Assembly: GCA_034401795.1 (NCBI GenBank)
Contig: CM067360.1
Coordinates: 118,129,572-118,193,571, forward strand
Reading direction: 5' to 3'
DNA from: Chaetoderma sp. LZ-2023a
Lineage: Eukaryota; Mollusca; Caudofoveata; Chaetodermatida; Chaetodermatidae
DNA length: 64,000 bases
Position numbers and translations under genes: made by a program
Notes under the pieces: generated by a model
Told to the model about the DNA's origin: nothing
The model's input: only the letters and a program-made list of their open reading frames with translations
Databases searched by the model: none
Shown: positions 12,901 to 23,539 of the stretch, piece after piece
Numbering within the stretch: the first letter of the stretch is position 1
How the letters are laid out: each line of letters begins with the position of its first letter

Positions 12901-13378
12901 GTTGCAGCTTAACTAGATATGGGCGGGGCATAGCTAAAGCGGGGGTGGGCCACCGTTTTAACTAGTTGTAGTATATCTTGATATGTTCTTGATGTTCGGC
13001 TGCCTAACTGAATTAACTTGTTTTTCTGTTACCTACGTGCGCGGATTTTCTGATATTATGTTGTGTTCCGTCTTTTAAATGCTACCTTATGGAAACATCA
13101 TCTCTTGCATACGTTGATTTACGAGAGGAAGCGGAATATACGCATCACTCAACGTCCCGGATCGCAATGCCATCTCTTAAACTGCAGAGTCTAAACTCGC
13201 CAAGACCGGGATTAGTTGTTGATATAGAGACTAGTCCAGTGCCATATTTACGCCCCTTGTTGTGCAGAATATATATTTGAGAATATGCCCAGTTCAATCT
13301 ACTGCATAGCAAAGGTTAAGACTGCATGCCGTATAACGTGTTGCGTATCTTCTGACACACGTGTGCCCTCTTCTACTT
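9990..13378 (+). repeat. Repeat family 2, copy A (3.4 kb, uninterrupted)
   Basis: Starts at ATCAAGTCAGCCTAGTCATG, which recurs at 43109 (copy B). Copy A aligns with copy B in three pieces: 9990-10346 with 43109-43461, about 10347-10537 with 45373-45562, and 10538-13378 with 48719-51545. The gaps in B are a LINE and an LTR element. A exact TGACGTCA lies at 10739-10746. Open frames near 13089-13280 are shared with copy B (CTTGCATACGTTGATTTACG) but carry many replacement changes, so I see no evidence of protein selection. The right edge abuts a gypsy gag fragment. Confidence 0.87.
12549..12961 (+). mobile_element. CRE-MITE, near-complete, flanked by TTAA
   Basis: Element 12553-12957 (about 405 bp) between TTAA at 12549-12552 and TTAA at 12958-12961. 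It starts GGTACCTTTCCAG. A CRE-type cluster follows (exact TGACGTCA at 12630-12637, CACGAACGCATA at about 12660). Then comes the hairpin: TCTGACTGGGCGCTGCTGCT with CACCCAGTCAAATTAGTTTC at about 12750-12810. Then CAGATCGATCGATCCCAACA (about 12868) and GGGCGGGGCATAGCTAAAGC (about 12921). The related sequence at 20560-21310 lacks the whole element and has a single TTAA at 20670-20673. Confidence 0.8.
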
Positions 13379-14067
13379 ATCCGCCGGAAGAGTGGTGAAG
13401 GCATCGATTCATTTAACATGATATTTTGGACCATGGACAAAGAGGCCTATCCCGATGATAACCCGGATGATAGACGGATAGTAGTCGGAGTGTATACACA
13501 CGCGTTGACTGACGTCTCTTTAGCCAAACGCATACTAACGAAAGGGAATGACACTTTAGATAAAGTGAGCAAATATACAGAAGAGCAGTGTGGCATGGTG
13601 CCCTGTTAGACGCGATGAATATAAAAGAACACCTAAATGATGACCCTATGGAGATGGACGCGTTTGAAACCAGTAAGAGCCTGTACAAAAGTACAGTACA
13701 TCACTGGAGGAAGCGTTTGGGAGTGTTAGAAACAGGAATGATAGCCTGACAAGAGAAGACCATGCAGGCTATTTTCCCCATGTTAAAAGTCCTGCAAGAT
13801 GAAATGCTAGTTAATTTGGCCGGCATGGCAGTAACCACCATACCCTCACCGACACGGAATGTTAAAGTTATTAAATGGTGTTCAGGTGGTCAATTAGAAC
13901 ATACCAAAAGGCAGCGCAACAACAAATCAACCAGTAACACTAAGCCAGGTCCTCGAACAGTAGTTACCTGCAACAATTGTGGCAAGCTAGGCCACATAAC
14001 TGGGGAATGCCGAGCAAGCAAGGCACCCGACCATAGAATTCCAAGGCAACAGGAGCAACCACATTGA
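13379..14067 (+). pseudogene. gypsy gag fragment with CCHC zinc knuckle
   Basis: RKSGEGIDSFN at about 13384, then DDRRIVVGVYTHALTD and RILTKGNDTLDKV (to about 13600), resemble the C-terminal capsid part of gypsy Gag. After a frame change, CNNCGKLGHITGEC at 13969-14010 fits a CX2CX4HX4C zinc knuckle, which binds RNA in nucleocapsid. Stops and frame changes at about 13609, 13750 and 14067 make it inactive. The N-terminal half of gag is absent. Confidence 0.8.
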
Positions 14068-14296
14068 GAGATGCAACAACCTTGACAAGAACAACCACTC
14101 AAAAGTCACAGTATGAAGAGAAGGCATGAGCCTGAAGCAAGAACACTGATGACACATCAGGCCCTCCATCATGATGCAACGTTAGACAATGCATGTTGGA
14201 AGTACATGGCAAAAGGACATATAACGAGCCAGTGAACATACTACAACATGGAAGTAGCGGACACGGACGTTGATGCGGTAGCATCATCCGCATGGG

Positions 14297-14336
14297 GGGG
14301 GGGTGTGGGGGTGGGGGTGTGTGGGGGGGGGGGGTG
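14297..14336 (+). repeat. G-run tract
   Basis: About 40 bases with four or more runs of 4-12 G separated by T or TGT, inside the gypsy remnant between gag and pol. Likely a slipped G repeat. Confidence 0.9.
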
Positions 14337-14779
14337 TCCCGTAATGTGCGAATGGACAACCATACCAGACTCAACCATGAACCATATTATAATATGGATT
14401 TGTCTTGACAGGTCACAACACTGGCGTCTGTGGCGAAGTGGTTAGTCGCAACCATGGCAATACACAGAGTGCATGTCATAATGGCTATGGAAGTGACAGG
14501 CGACGATTGTATGCCAACGCCATTTCCATGAGAAGCAGTCCGAATAGCAGCTGATTAAACAGCGATGGAGGGACCCCGCAACTGACTGGTTCCTGGTCCG
14601 AATGTTATTAAGTAATGAGTTGGGTCGCAACAGAGACGTTGGTACTGGTAAGCAAAGTATAGATATCATAAATCGATACTGGTGCCAGTACCTAACTCAT
14701 TATGAGTGATATTTGGAAAACTCTGTTAGGTACCTGGCCCTTAAGGAAGGCGCTGGTCCTTTTAGCCATAAACTGAATG

Positions 14780-15745
14780 CGCATCGATGGTGTTAGGTGA
14801 AACGGAGGTCAGGTTTCAAGGTGCATGGCCTATACCCGTTATCACCGTTAGGAATATGAAACATGGGGATTAATTGGGGCCGATGCTTTGCACGTGGGTG
14901 GGCGATTAGTAATTACAAAAAGGCTGAAATGGACTGGTCTGAGAAAACATACAAGTTACATGTTCCCTATAGGCACCATAATGAATACTATGCTGAAGTC
15001 ACTATCACCGAGATGGCCAATAGTAAAGTTATCGACAGTGTTCTTAGTGAATATGCCGATATCTTTGATACCGCCCATCCGAAAGTAATGGGTAGGAATC
15101 CATTAGTAGAACGTACGATCCCTACCAATTTTCGCCCCATTAGCCAACGTGCGTATAGACTTCCACTGACGAAGAAGCACGTCATAGAGGAACACGTTAC
15201 GGAAATGTTGGATGCAGGCGTGATCAGGCCTTCGTCATCAGCGTGGGCATCTCCTATAACCTTCGGTCCTAAGAAAGACAGGATGACCCCGAGATAATTT
15301 TCTGTTACCGAATAGGTCTGATATTTTTGATAGTATGCTGGGAGCAACTCTGTTTTCTACAATGGATTTGAAGTCTGATTATTGGCAGATTCCAATGGCC
15401 AACAAAGACATTGAGAAGACAGCGTTTGTCTGCCCAGGTGCGCAATTTAAATGGACCTGTATATCCTTTGGTTTTATGAATTCGGGCACAGTTTTTCAAA
15501 GTGCTATGAACGCGGCTTTTCATGGTTACGTCGGAAAATGCATGCATGTGTTTATGGACGACACTGATGTTTATCTATGAGTCCTAAGGAGCATGCTTAT
15601 CATTTAAACCTTGTAATGGAGAGATTGCGTGAGCATAATTTTCAATTTAAGCATAAGAAGTGCGATTTCGTAAGTAAGTCAGTTGATCTACTTGGTTATT
15701 ACATCTCTCCAGCTGGTATCTCACCCCCAGATGCAAAAGATTAAA
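14780..15745 (+). pseudogene. gypsy protease end and reverse transcriptase fragment
   Basis: Short segments near 14780-14890 (IPVITV and LGADALHVG in different frames) resemble the protease C-terminus. RT follows. YRLPLTKKHVIEEHV and VIRPSSSAWASPITFGPKKD (about 15150-15285) are the fingers region. After a frame change come FSTMDLKSDYWQIPM (about 15350) and the active-site FMDDTDVYL with FMDD at 15551-15562. Then HNFQFKHKKCDF and LLGYYISPAGI follow (to about 15720), as expected for Ty3/gypsy RT. It is interrupted by stops at about 15297, 15580 and 15740. Confidence 0.88.
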
Positions 15746-15889
15746 GTCATCCGTGAGGGTGCACCTTGACAGGATGTAGCAGGAGTCGGGATGATATTAG
15801 GTGCAACTGGCTATTACAGGCCGTGTGTGCCTGGGTACACGGAGATAGCTAGACTCCTAATAGATCTGACGAAAAAAGTACAGATGATT

Positions 15890-16380
15890 TGAGTGGTGTA
15901 ATGAACAGCAGGCATCGTTTGACAAGTTGAAGAACTTGCTGTGCAGAGAGACTGTATTAGCCTATCCTGATATGTCGAAAACCTATCGCCTATACACAGA
16001 CGCGTCTTCTCGTACAATAGGTGTAATTTTAGTGCAGGAGGACGATCATGCCATGGAGCGAGTCATCCAGTATGTAAGCAGTACTCTCAAAGAATCCCAG
16101 CTTAACTGGCCTGTTATTGAGAAGGAAGGGTATGCCGTGGTATATTCACTGACCAAAATTTCGTCCCTATCTCTTTGTTGCTAATTTTACCATATATAAG
16201 GATCACAAACCGCTGAAGAGTCTGATTGTGGCTGAAGTCCATAATACGAAGGTCCATCTTTGGGTGTTACTTATAGCCCAATATGGGTGCAACATTGAAT
16301 ACATTAAATGTACCCATAATGTCCATGCAGACATGTTGTCTCGACTAAGTCAGCCTCATCAAACCGCAGCGTTTGACACT
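15890..16380 (+). pseudogene. gypsy RNase H fragment
   Basis: FDKLKNLLCRETVLAYPDM then YRLYTDASSRTIGVILVQ (15927-16040) carries the first catalytic Asp in TDAS. VIEKEGYAVVYSL (about 16130) is the conserved Glu region. After one frameshift near 16180, KDHKPLKSLIV (about 16200) and YIKCTHNVHADMLSRL (about 16297-16345) contain the last conserved Asp. This is a full-length RNase H of the gypsy type apart from the frameshift. Confidence 0.88.
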
Positions 16381-16615
16381 GGAGATTATGTAATTCTGGA
16401 AGTGGATGATGGAACACCTCCCTATGTACTGATGGATGTATATGGAAATCCGTACCAGGAATTATGCAATGAACAGTTAGCTGAGTTCCCAGATAGGTTC
16501 GTTGATGTTCTTGAAGAGTATGCAGTACACAATGGAGTGTGTACTATACCCCTGCCCCATCAGTATTGGACGCTGAATACCCATGACTGGTATTACCTTC
16601 CCAGCGTCATACGTT

Positions 16616-17560
16616 AGTAATGGAGGAAGCAGATCATCATGCAGGACATGACGCAGTACAGAAGACCGTGAGCCTTATTCGTGATGCTTTCATCTGGAAA
16701 TCTTTGAGAAAGGATGTTATTGAAATATTGGACCTATGTGCCACATGCCACGTTAATTGACATGCTAGCACTCGCCCAGAGTATACGGAGATGGCAAAGT
16801 ATCCTGGACAAATTATTTACATGGATTTAGTAGGACCCTTTGTCGAGTCCAGTAAGGGAAATCGATACATTTTGACCATAGTTGATGACTGCTCTGCCTG
16901 GGCAGAGGCATATCATATTCCTTCAAAGAAAGTGGAGGAGGTTAAAGGGAAATTATTTAACGAGTATTGTACGAGATATGGTGTGCCCGCAATCTTGATA
17001 ACGGATCAAGGGGGCAAGTCCAACGAGTGTGAACTAAAGTGCTTGTACAAAGACTATGGGATTGATCACAAGCTCATACCACCCCATACCAACCGTAGAA
17101 CCAAGAGGTTTAACCATACCATTAAGGAACTAATACAGAACGCGGTAAACAACCAGACAAGAGCTTGGGAGGATGAATTACCTTCCACTCGTTTAGCTTA
17201 TCGCAACACCCGTCATGCCACAACAGGTTAAACACCCTTTTATCTCGCATATGGCAGACATCGCAGATTGCCAATGGCGATGCCTGTGGATGGTTTTCAA
17301 GATTTGGGCAATCGTCTCACCACATTTGAACAATGCGTTGGTGAGCGCTCGTGCAAATACTGAGCATTGCCGAGGCCATTACCAAGAGGCTATTAATAGT
17401 GGGGCCAACGCTGCTGAGGTTAAGGAGGGAGATTATGTTGTTGTGGTGGCGAATGACCCAACGCAGCTAACGACCTGTACTGATCATGAGTATGAGCTCT
17501 ATAAGAGCAATGCCCCAGTAGCTCATATGCAACATCAAAGGTCTGGTGAAAACTGAGCCC
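16616..17560 (+). pseudogene. gypsy integrase fragment, catalytic Glu replaced
   Basis: Zinc-binding region HHAGHDAVQKTVSLIRDAF then LCATCHVN (about 16635-16757). Catalytic core: YPGQIIYMDLVGPF (first Asp, about 16820) and AILITDQGG (second Asp, about 17000). The usual VERFN motif reads TKRFNHTIKELI (about 17100), so the third acidic residue appears as Lys. WEDELPSTRLAYRNTRHATT ends the core. The C-terminal part (about 17400-17460) includes VKEGDYVVVVAND. Stops at 16617, 16758 and 17229 plus the missing Glu make it inactive. Confidence 0.88.
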
Positions 17561-18110
17561 TCAATATATCTAATTTTCGGATTGTTCATTCTGAATTATG
17601 TTGGGATAATATCCGAGAGCGACTGATCAGGAAATCTGCTAAAGGAACCACGGCTAGTCATCCAGTGATGGAGAAGGTGTTTCAATTGTGCAAATAACTG
17701 CAGCTTCCCATTCTAGTCCCAGAGGGAACAGCCGGCCCCCTTCGGTATTTCTCAACGTCTTAGTCGAGTAGAAAGACCTGAGCAGGTGGCCATAGAACCA
17801 ATGATAGTAGAACCCACGATTTCATCAGAACCCAATGTAGATATGGCAATGAGCATGACCCATTAGTAGATGAACCGATGCCTGATGATGCATCTGAGAT
17901 GAGTGTAGACCATGAGAGCTTTGGTCATATTTGTGGAAGAGCTCCAAATTCAGGTCAAAATTTGCGGAAACGCAAACATACGCCTGACTATGTCTGTACA
18001 TGTAGGAAAATCCCACGTATTGGCATTGTGGATTTCCTGAAGACTGATACACAGTTCCATCACTATATAACAGCAGTCATCAACCATCATATCTCACTCA
18101 CTGCTCGATA
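17561..18110 (+). pseudogene. 3' end of gypsy pol or downstream ORF
   Basis: Frames continue with VHSELCWDNIRERLIRKSAK (about 17585-17640) and, after several breaks, a clean stretch 17878-18109 rich in charged residues (NLRKRKHTPDYVCTCRK). These could be the tail of pol past the integrase. No known domain was recognised. Confidence 0.5.
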
Positions 18111-18166
18111 GTGCATACAGCAATACTTAGTTCATACACATTTTAAAACTTGCAATATTTACTACA

Positions 18167-18469
18167 ATGTGTCAGTCTGCAATCTGTGTGATGTTAACGA
18201 TATGTATAATGCTTATGTTCATTTGGGTATCAGTGAAACAACATCGCCTGATATTCAGAGAGTTAAATGAGCTTACAGTGGAGCAGGCTGGCATTGATAT
18301 AGATATCAATGCGACTGGTATCAAGGACTTATGGCATAGTACTACTATTGTTATTGTTTTAACTACATGTATTATACTACTATTTGTTTTATATTTTTCA
18401 TTACGATGTCGTGTCTTGCCAAAATTGCGACTGCACTGCATCAGCTGTTTAGGCAATTCAAAGGAGTAG
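18167..18469 (+). CDS. Small two-helix membrane ORF downstream of gypsy pol
   Basis: Open frame of 100 codons. An N-terminal hydrophobic helix (ICVMLTICIMLMFIWV) and a second one (IVIVLTTCIILLFVLYFSL) flank a short polar loop of about 40 residues, followed by a basic, Cys-containing tail. It starts about 57 bases after the stop of the preceding pol-side frame, where some gypsy elements carry an env-like gene. I do not recognise any envelope family in it; a two-helix membrane peptide or chance in AT-rich DNA are both possible. No second copy in the window tests it. Confidence 0.3.
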   Translation: MCQSAICVMLTICIMLMFIWVSVKQHRLIFRELNELTVEQAGIDIDINATGIKDLWHSTTIVIVLTTCIILLFVLYFSLRCRVLPKLRLHCISCLGNSKE

Positions 18470-18479
18470 TCTGGGCTAA

Positions 18480-19440
18480 ATCAGAACTGTGTCCGTGCGT
18501 CGCCTGGGTGTGATCAACCCAGTCGAAGCAACGATGAACCAACACAGGTGGATGCGCGTGCAGAATGTGGCATTCAACTACTGGTTCCGCCAAATACAGT
18601 GCTGCGGATCCTGGGTATGTCCTTTGTTGAACCTCTATGTCGAGCTACCTAACATGTACCCATGTAATGTAACCATCTGATACGTGTACTCGTGTTGTGC
18701 TATATTTGCACCAATTGTTCATCTTGTTGTGATACGATATGCTACCCGATCATTTCGCTGTCGTATCATTTCATTATTGTATTGTAAATATATACAAGCC
18801 CATATAATTTTCCTTTAACATTTTTATTTTTGTGATTATATGTAATGATATTATAATGCACACACCTAGCATACACTGCAGTTGTCCGACATGAGAATGG
18901 CATACTCACGTGGTAAGCCGGTCTCATGGTGGATGTGTCTTCAATGTGTACTCGACCCTGAGGTACGTGGGCACATGGTACAGCAAGGGGGTGGTGAAAT
19001 CCAGGATGAAGAAATTGACTGCGAACCTTTCTCTATGCTATTCATACATTACTAGTGTGATGTAATCCACCAGGAGCCACATGACATATGTCGACACACG
19101 CAACTGCATTGCAACTAGGTTTAATTATATTAAGTCATCATTGATGTTTATATCTAGTCATGTATCATTTGATTATCATATTTTATGAGCCAAGTAATGT
19201 GTTATGATTGTTTCGATTATTGTGAATTATTTTCTTTTGTCCAGAAACTATACATTGAAATGGCAAGCTGAAAGACTGCAGATGGTCATGGATATTCTTG
19301 GCAACCACATGATCTGAGAACTGGCAGAATTACTATGGCGCCAGCACGGTTTAATGAATGCGTCTTGAATTAAAGTAAATATTGAACTACGATTAGCAAT
19401 TGATGGGGTTTTAAATCTTTAAATAGATTAATATGTAATC
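18480..19440. other. Possible 3' non-coding end of the gypsy element
   Basis: AT-rich, non-coding. A purine run CAAGGGGGTGGTGAAA near 18985 could be a polypurine tract, but no direct repeat of the following sequence was found in the window, so a 3' LTR cannot be shown. Confidence 0.3.
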
Positions 19441-19442
19441 CT

Positions 19443-20170
19443 GTGTATGCTACCGGCAGAGGTCGGGATTTACTTATTCCCTGGATTAAGATTACAACTA
19501 ATTCAGGGGCAAAGTTAACTGAGCTTCGTCAGTTAGCCCTCAAGCTCCTACAAGGTAAGCCTGCAACACGCATTGTGTATTTTATCACTGGAATACCAAA
19601 CTTACATTTTAAGCAGAAAGAATTTAAATGGAACCCTGTTTTGAAATATGAAGAAGTCATTTTGGAGGATTTAAATTCCAACAAATTAGTGTCCTCTTTC
19701 ACTCATACTCTGCACACATGTAAGAGAAGACTACATTACTTAGGTTGTTGAGTGGCCTATTCTAGCATGCCATCCATACCATTCTATTCTTGGAATACTC
19801 GATGGAATTGCTTCATAGCACACAGTCTGCGAGCTATCAGGTTACATTTAATATTACGATTGCGAATATTAATAAGAAGATGCCGTCTATCAATAATAGT
19901 GGCAGGTCGTATACCCCCACGGGTACCTTCAACTGTCAACCATTGCCTGAGTGGTGGGAGGGGAAAGTATACATTTAGATATCATCTACTTAATGGTGTC
20001 CATCTAGGGTCTCATTATTGAAAAAATGGAATACGTTCTTGGATAGGGCAATCAAAACAAATCATATTGCTAGCTGTTCTAGATACTCTGCATTTTCGTC
20101 AGAAGTTGAAGGGTGTGGGAGCGCACCTGGTAGGGTAAACGGTTTCTCTCGCTAGACTTGGAGGAGCCAT
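19443..20170 (+). pseudogene. Broken ORF of unidentified repeat-associated family
   Basis: Frame 19443-19751 (103 codons including stop) includes GRDLLIPWIKITTNSGAKLT, ELRQLALKLLQGKP, TRIVYFITGIPNL and KWNPVLKYEEVILED. After frame changes it seems to continue with FNITIANINKKMPSINNS (about 19845-19900), KYTFRYHLLNGVHLG and KWNTFLDRAIKTNH (to about 20060). The opening pattern, a GR-DLL start, then an NSGAKL turn, then a VYFITGIPNL strand, loosely resembles SGNH/GDSL-esterase-like domains carried by some retroelements, but no catalytic residues were confirmed. I cannot name the family; relatives are probably repetitive ORFs in other invertebrate genomes. Confidence 0.45.
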
Positions 20171-20364
20171 GTCAATAACAACTGTTACGGGAGGGGTGGG
20201 TGCATTTCTGATACATGTAAATAACCAATGTTATTACCTGGGAATTGTCAATAACCAATGTAATTACTGGCGAATTTCTAATAAGTGTAAATGCCCATTA
20301 CTGGGTAGGCGGTAGGGGGGTTACTTAGGCTTGTAGATACATGGACACTGATTGATTAGAAATG

Positions 20365-20548
20365 CCACATTCAGCAACAGCACCCAGTCATATTAGTTTC
20401 AAAATATGTGACAGCTTACCTGTATCGTTTTGTGGACATTGATAGTCACCGAGTTCAGGGATCAATCGATCCCATCGTGAATAAGGTGTGCTGGAGCTTG
20501 GCTAGAGATGTATGGGCCATAGCTAAAACTGGAACGGTCAATTTGTAA
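20365..20548 (+). mobile_element. CRE-MITE right half, forward
   Basis: Right hairpin arm (CACCCAGTCATATTAGTTTC at about 20381), the link CAGCTTACCTGTATCG, GATCAATCGATCCCATCG (about 20459) and the end CATAGCTAAAACTGGAACGG (about 20518). The left arm and CRE part are missing. Confidence 0.7.
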
Positions 20549-20559
20549 ACAGAAAGTCC

Positions 20560-20778
20560 CGTGTAAATATATGGCTGCACTTATAACTGGTTTTAGCAAT
20601 ATCTTTTCCAAAAACGTGTGCTAATGTAAGCTATTATCAACATAATATATTCTAGTAGTTGGAGATGAATTAAGCGCTTGCACCAGCTGAATTATATCTT
20701 ACTGTGCACTTGATAATTATCTAAACACGGTATCCATTATTTATACCACCTACGTCGTTTTCTGATATGCTATCGCGC

Positions 20779-20837
<59 letters not shown>

Positions 20838-21310
20838 TGAGTGTGTGTGTGTGTGCGTGTGTGTGTGCATGTGTGCGTGCGTGCGTGTGTGCGTGTGTGC
20901 GCGCCTGTGTGCGTGTGTGCGTGAGTGCATGCGTGCGTGCGTGCGTGCGTGTTATTTGTCGCTTTTAGCCAGAATATTAAAAAGAGCATGTTATGAATAG
21001 AAGAGAATTTCGATCCTCTTCTACAGGGCTTAAAGTGTTAAAGCTTAAGTTCCCTTTTACCTTGATTTTATGAATGCTAGAAAACCTAAGATAACCATGC
21101 TCTGTGGTGAAACTTTAAAACCGCGATAGTGCATGGTACTTTTAGAACTATATTTATATTTAATTCAGAACTATGTTAAATTTAACTATGCCCTCTTGTT
21201 ATGTGGGACCTATATTTGAGAAAACATTCACTCCGATCTACTGCACGGCTATGCACATGCCAGTAATTCACTTAGACGCAATCCGAGTTCAACTTAGCAA
21301 TGGTCCGAAA
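20560..21310 (+). repeat. Repeat family 2, partial copy C without the MITE
   Basis: GCTAATGTAAGCTATTATCA (about 20620) matches copy A near 12498 and copy B near 50703. TATATCTTACTG (about 20694) with TATTTATACCACCTACGTCG and TTTTCTGATATG (about 20737-20770) matches copy A just after its MITE (about 12970-13060). A weaker match at about 21190-21300 (ATCTACTGCACGG, GAGTTCAAC) follows a microsatellite. It is diverged but collinear, and has no MITE at the TTAA at 20670-20673. Confidence 0.6.
20772..20951 (+). repeat. (GCGT)n / (GT)n microsatellite
   Basis: About 180 bases of alternating purine and pyrimidine: mostly GTGC tetramers, a central GT run, then GTGC again. Confidence 0.97.
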
Positions 21311-21439
21311 CGCATAATCAATGCACATCTATCTGTGAATTCCGTCTGCAATGGTCCAAGTCACATAATTGACATTAGATTCACTTGTTCAAACACACCT
21401 TCGTTGAAGAAATACTCCCGTGTTCATCAGCTAACTTAA

Positions 21440-22477
21440 ATAAGTTAATTAACACATTGCGCATCAACGTGCTCGTGCTACTTTGATCACTTAACCATTT
21501 AAATTATGAAGGAGGAATTAAATGGGCAATACTCACGTCAGTAGGGCCACCCGTTTCTAGCCAGGGACAGACCATTACAATTTCTAGCTAAGCTCTGGCT
21601 ATCTTGTATGCATGTTGGAATCGATTAGAATCATGAATTGCCAGAATCGAATGTCAAGCTAACTAGAATATAAGCTGCTGCATACTCGAATGAGTACAAT
21701 TGCTGCATATTGCAGCTACATTCCACGTATTTGTTATAACATTAGATATATGACTGACAGATCAGAGTCATCGATTAAATGAGCAACCCTTCTCGCTAAG
21801 TAAAAAATATGCGGCGAAACTCATATGTGCAGACTCACTGTTCGATGCGTGTGTACTGTGAAAGGACATTGTCACATAGGCATATGATTCCATTGAACAT
21901 CATAGCAGGCGATACGTATTTGAATCATTTGAGTTCGATTTCACACTGAAGCAAACTAATGATGGCAACGATAAATTTGGCATGCTATAGGCCTACTGTT
22001 ATGTTGGGAATGTCTTTAGAATGTGTGCATACTCGATACAGCACAACTTCTATTATAGTAGTCCCGCCATTACCCGCCATGTTCAAGGTTTAGATTGTTC
22101 TAGTAAGACGCTAGGGTATGAATAGCCAATGTATTATAATTGAAGAATGTAGCGTAGCAGAAGGAGAATATGTGAATTGTGTCTGGCTGTCAATACATAA
22201 TGGCCATGCCAAAGAGTGCGGGTGTCAATGCATAATGGCCATAGTTACACAGGAACTACTCTTTCGTACCGTATCTAATAGATCATCCACCACCCAAACG
22301 ACCAATTACAAAGGCGTAAAGCAGCTGTAAACCAGGATACATTTATAAAGATCAGCCATTCGCATCCATGGATCTAATTTAGTGCAATGCCATGCGGGTT
22401 CTAAATCTATCATAACCCATCATACTATTCTCAGTTGAGCAGCGTAAAACACTACTTATATTAACATAATAGTCGTG

Positions 22478-22480
<3 letters not shown>
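21440..22480. other. No recognised feature
   Basis: AT-rich sequence without coding signal. A short internal similarity (CAATACATAATGGCCAT and CAATGCATAATGGCCATA at about 22190 and 22227) was noted but is not a clear element. Confidence 0.4.

Positions 22481-22569
<89 letters not shown>
22481..22569. repeat. (TA)n microsatellite
   Basis: About 89 bases of uninterrupted TA. Confidence 0.98.
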
Positions 22570-22572
<3 letters not shown>

Positions 22573-22689
22573 AATGAATTGGGGGAGAACTTAGGCACAC
22601 CAGAAAACCCTGGGGGCGGATGTAATCGAGATGGGTTAAAATGCCTATAAATAACTGGACTAGGGTATAAAGGTTGAATGAGCAAGCGG

Positions 22690-23126
22690 TGCCTCAAGCG
22701 GTGGCATTGGGATTAGCAGTTACGTTGTCTACTCCCATTCTATCTCTATGCCCAACTATTCGAGGAAGCCACCTTTCTACATCTGAAAATGGACTTTTCA
22801 AATTGGAAATACCCCGCTCTTCAAGAGATAACTGATCCATGAGATCAGCCATCTCTCTCGTTATGCCTTCTATTTCTCAGTCTAAGTCCTCATCCATAGT
22901 CACAGAAAACTTCATTCTCTGGTGGAGTCCATTCGCCGAGCAACTGTCGTGCCAAAGAGATCCACTCTCCACGAGATGATAACGCATTCATGAGTTCAGA
23001 GTCAGGTGACGGTATTGGACACCTTAAGAAGAGTACAAAAAGTGCATATGCGATGTTAGTGCAAAGACAGTGCGAAGTAGAGGGTGTTATTGAGTGCAAA
23101 AGGTTGGGGGTGGCACCAACATCCAA
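22690..23126 (-). pseudogene. Possible decayed coding segment, unidentified
   Basis: On the minus strand, SELMNALSSRGEWISLARQL then LGEWTPPENEVF (about 23000-22900) is followed, after a frame change, by EIEGITREMADLMDQLSLEE and RWLPRIVGHRDRMGV (about 22880-22740). The amphipathic, charged composition looks coding, and a single frameshift would join the pieces. No family was recognised. A retroelement gag or accessory ORF is the simplest guess. Confidence 0.25.
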
Positions 23127-23539
23127 ATGTGTTGTCTAAGGCTATACCTGACTGCAACAGTCTAAATAAGATTCACGTTCTTAAGGAAAGTGTAATGCAA
23201 TATAACGGTTCCACAAGAAAAGACAGCCCTTGATAAGAAAAATAGATCTTAAGTCAAAATGTTGTTAGTTGAAAAGTTGTTGGCCAGCCTTGCAACTTAA
23301 TTTGCAATCGGGCAGAACAACAGTTCAAATACCAACAAATAGAAGCAACTAATGAACTAATAGCTAGCTAACGGCTCAAAAGTCAAATTAACCTACTATG
23401 TCCAGGAAAGGTGTAATGGTTATCTGGTAAATAACTTTTTTATAACCGTCAATTAAAATCTGACTAAATCATTGCCATCAAAGTTGAATGCTATAAATAA
23501 ATGTCACTTATTATAAACAATAGCTAAGGTAGAGACACA

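Larger units (their letters stand above)
13379..18110 (+). mobile_element. Ty3/gypsy-type LTR retrotransposon, decayed, 5' end missing
   Basis: Gag, protease end, reverse transcriptase, RNase H and integrase pieces occur in Ty3/gypsy order on the plus strand, broken by many frameshifts and stops. No 5' LTR is present: sequence homologous to repeat family 2 runs up to the first gag codons. No matching 3' LTR was found; a purine-rich CAAGGGGGTGGTGAAA near 18985 is the only polypurine-tract candidate. The lineage differs from the LTR element at 45563-48713. Individual domains are listed separately. Confidence 0.88.

Noticed and set aside
13089..13280. Frame shared by repeat family 2 copies A and B (METSSLAYVDLR-like)
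   Set aside because: Changes between copies are mostly replacements and include clustered substitutions, as expected for neutral DNA.
18900..19080. 3' LTR of the 13379-18110 gypsy element
   Set aside because: Only a polypurine-like run was found; no repeated LTR sequence in the window and no TG...CA boundary with a target duplication.
20721..21000. His/Thr- and Cys/Val-rich open frames
   Set aside because: Artefacts of the GCGT/GT microsatellite on both strands.
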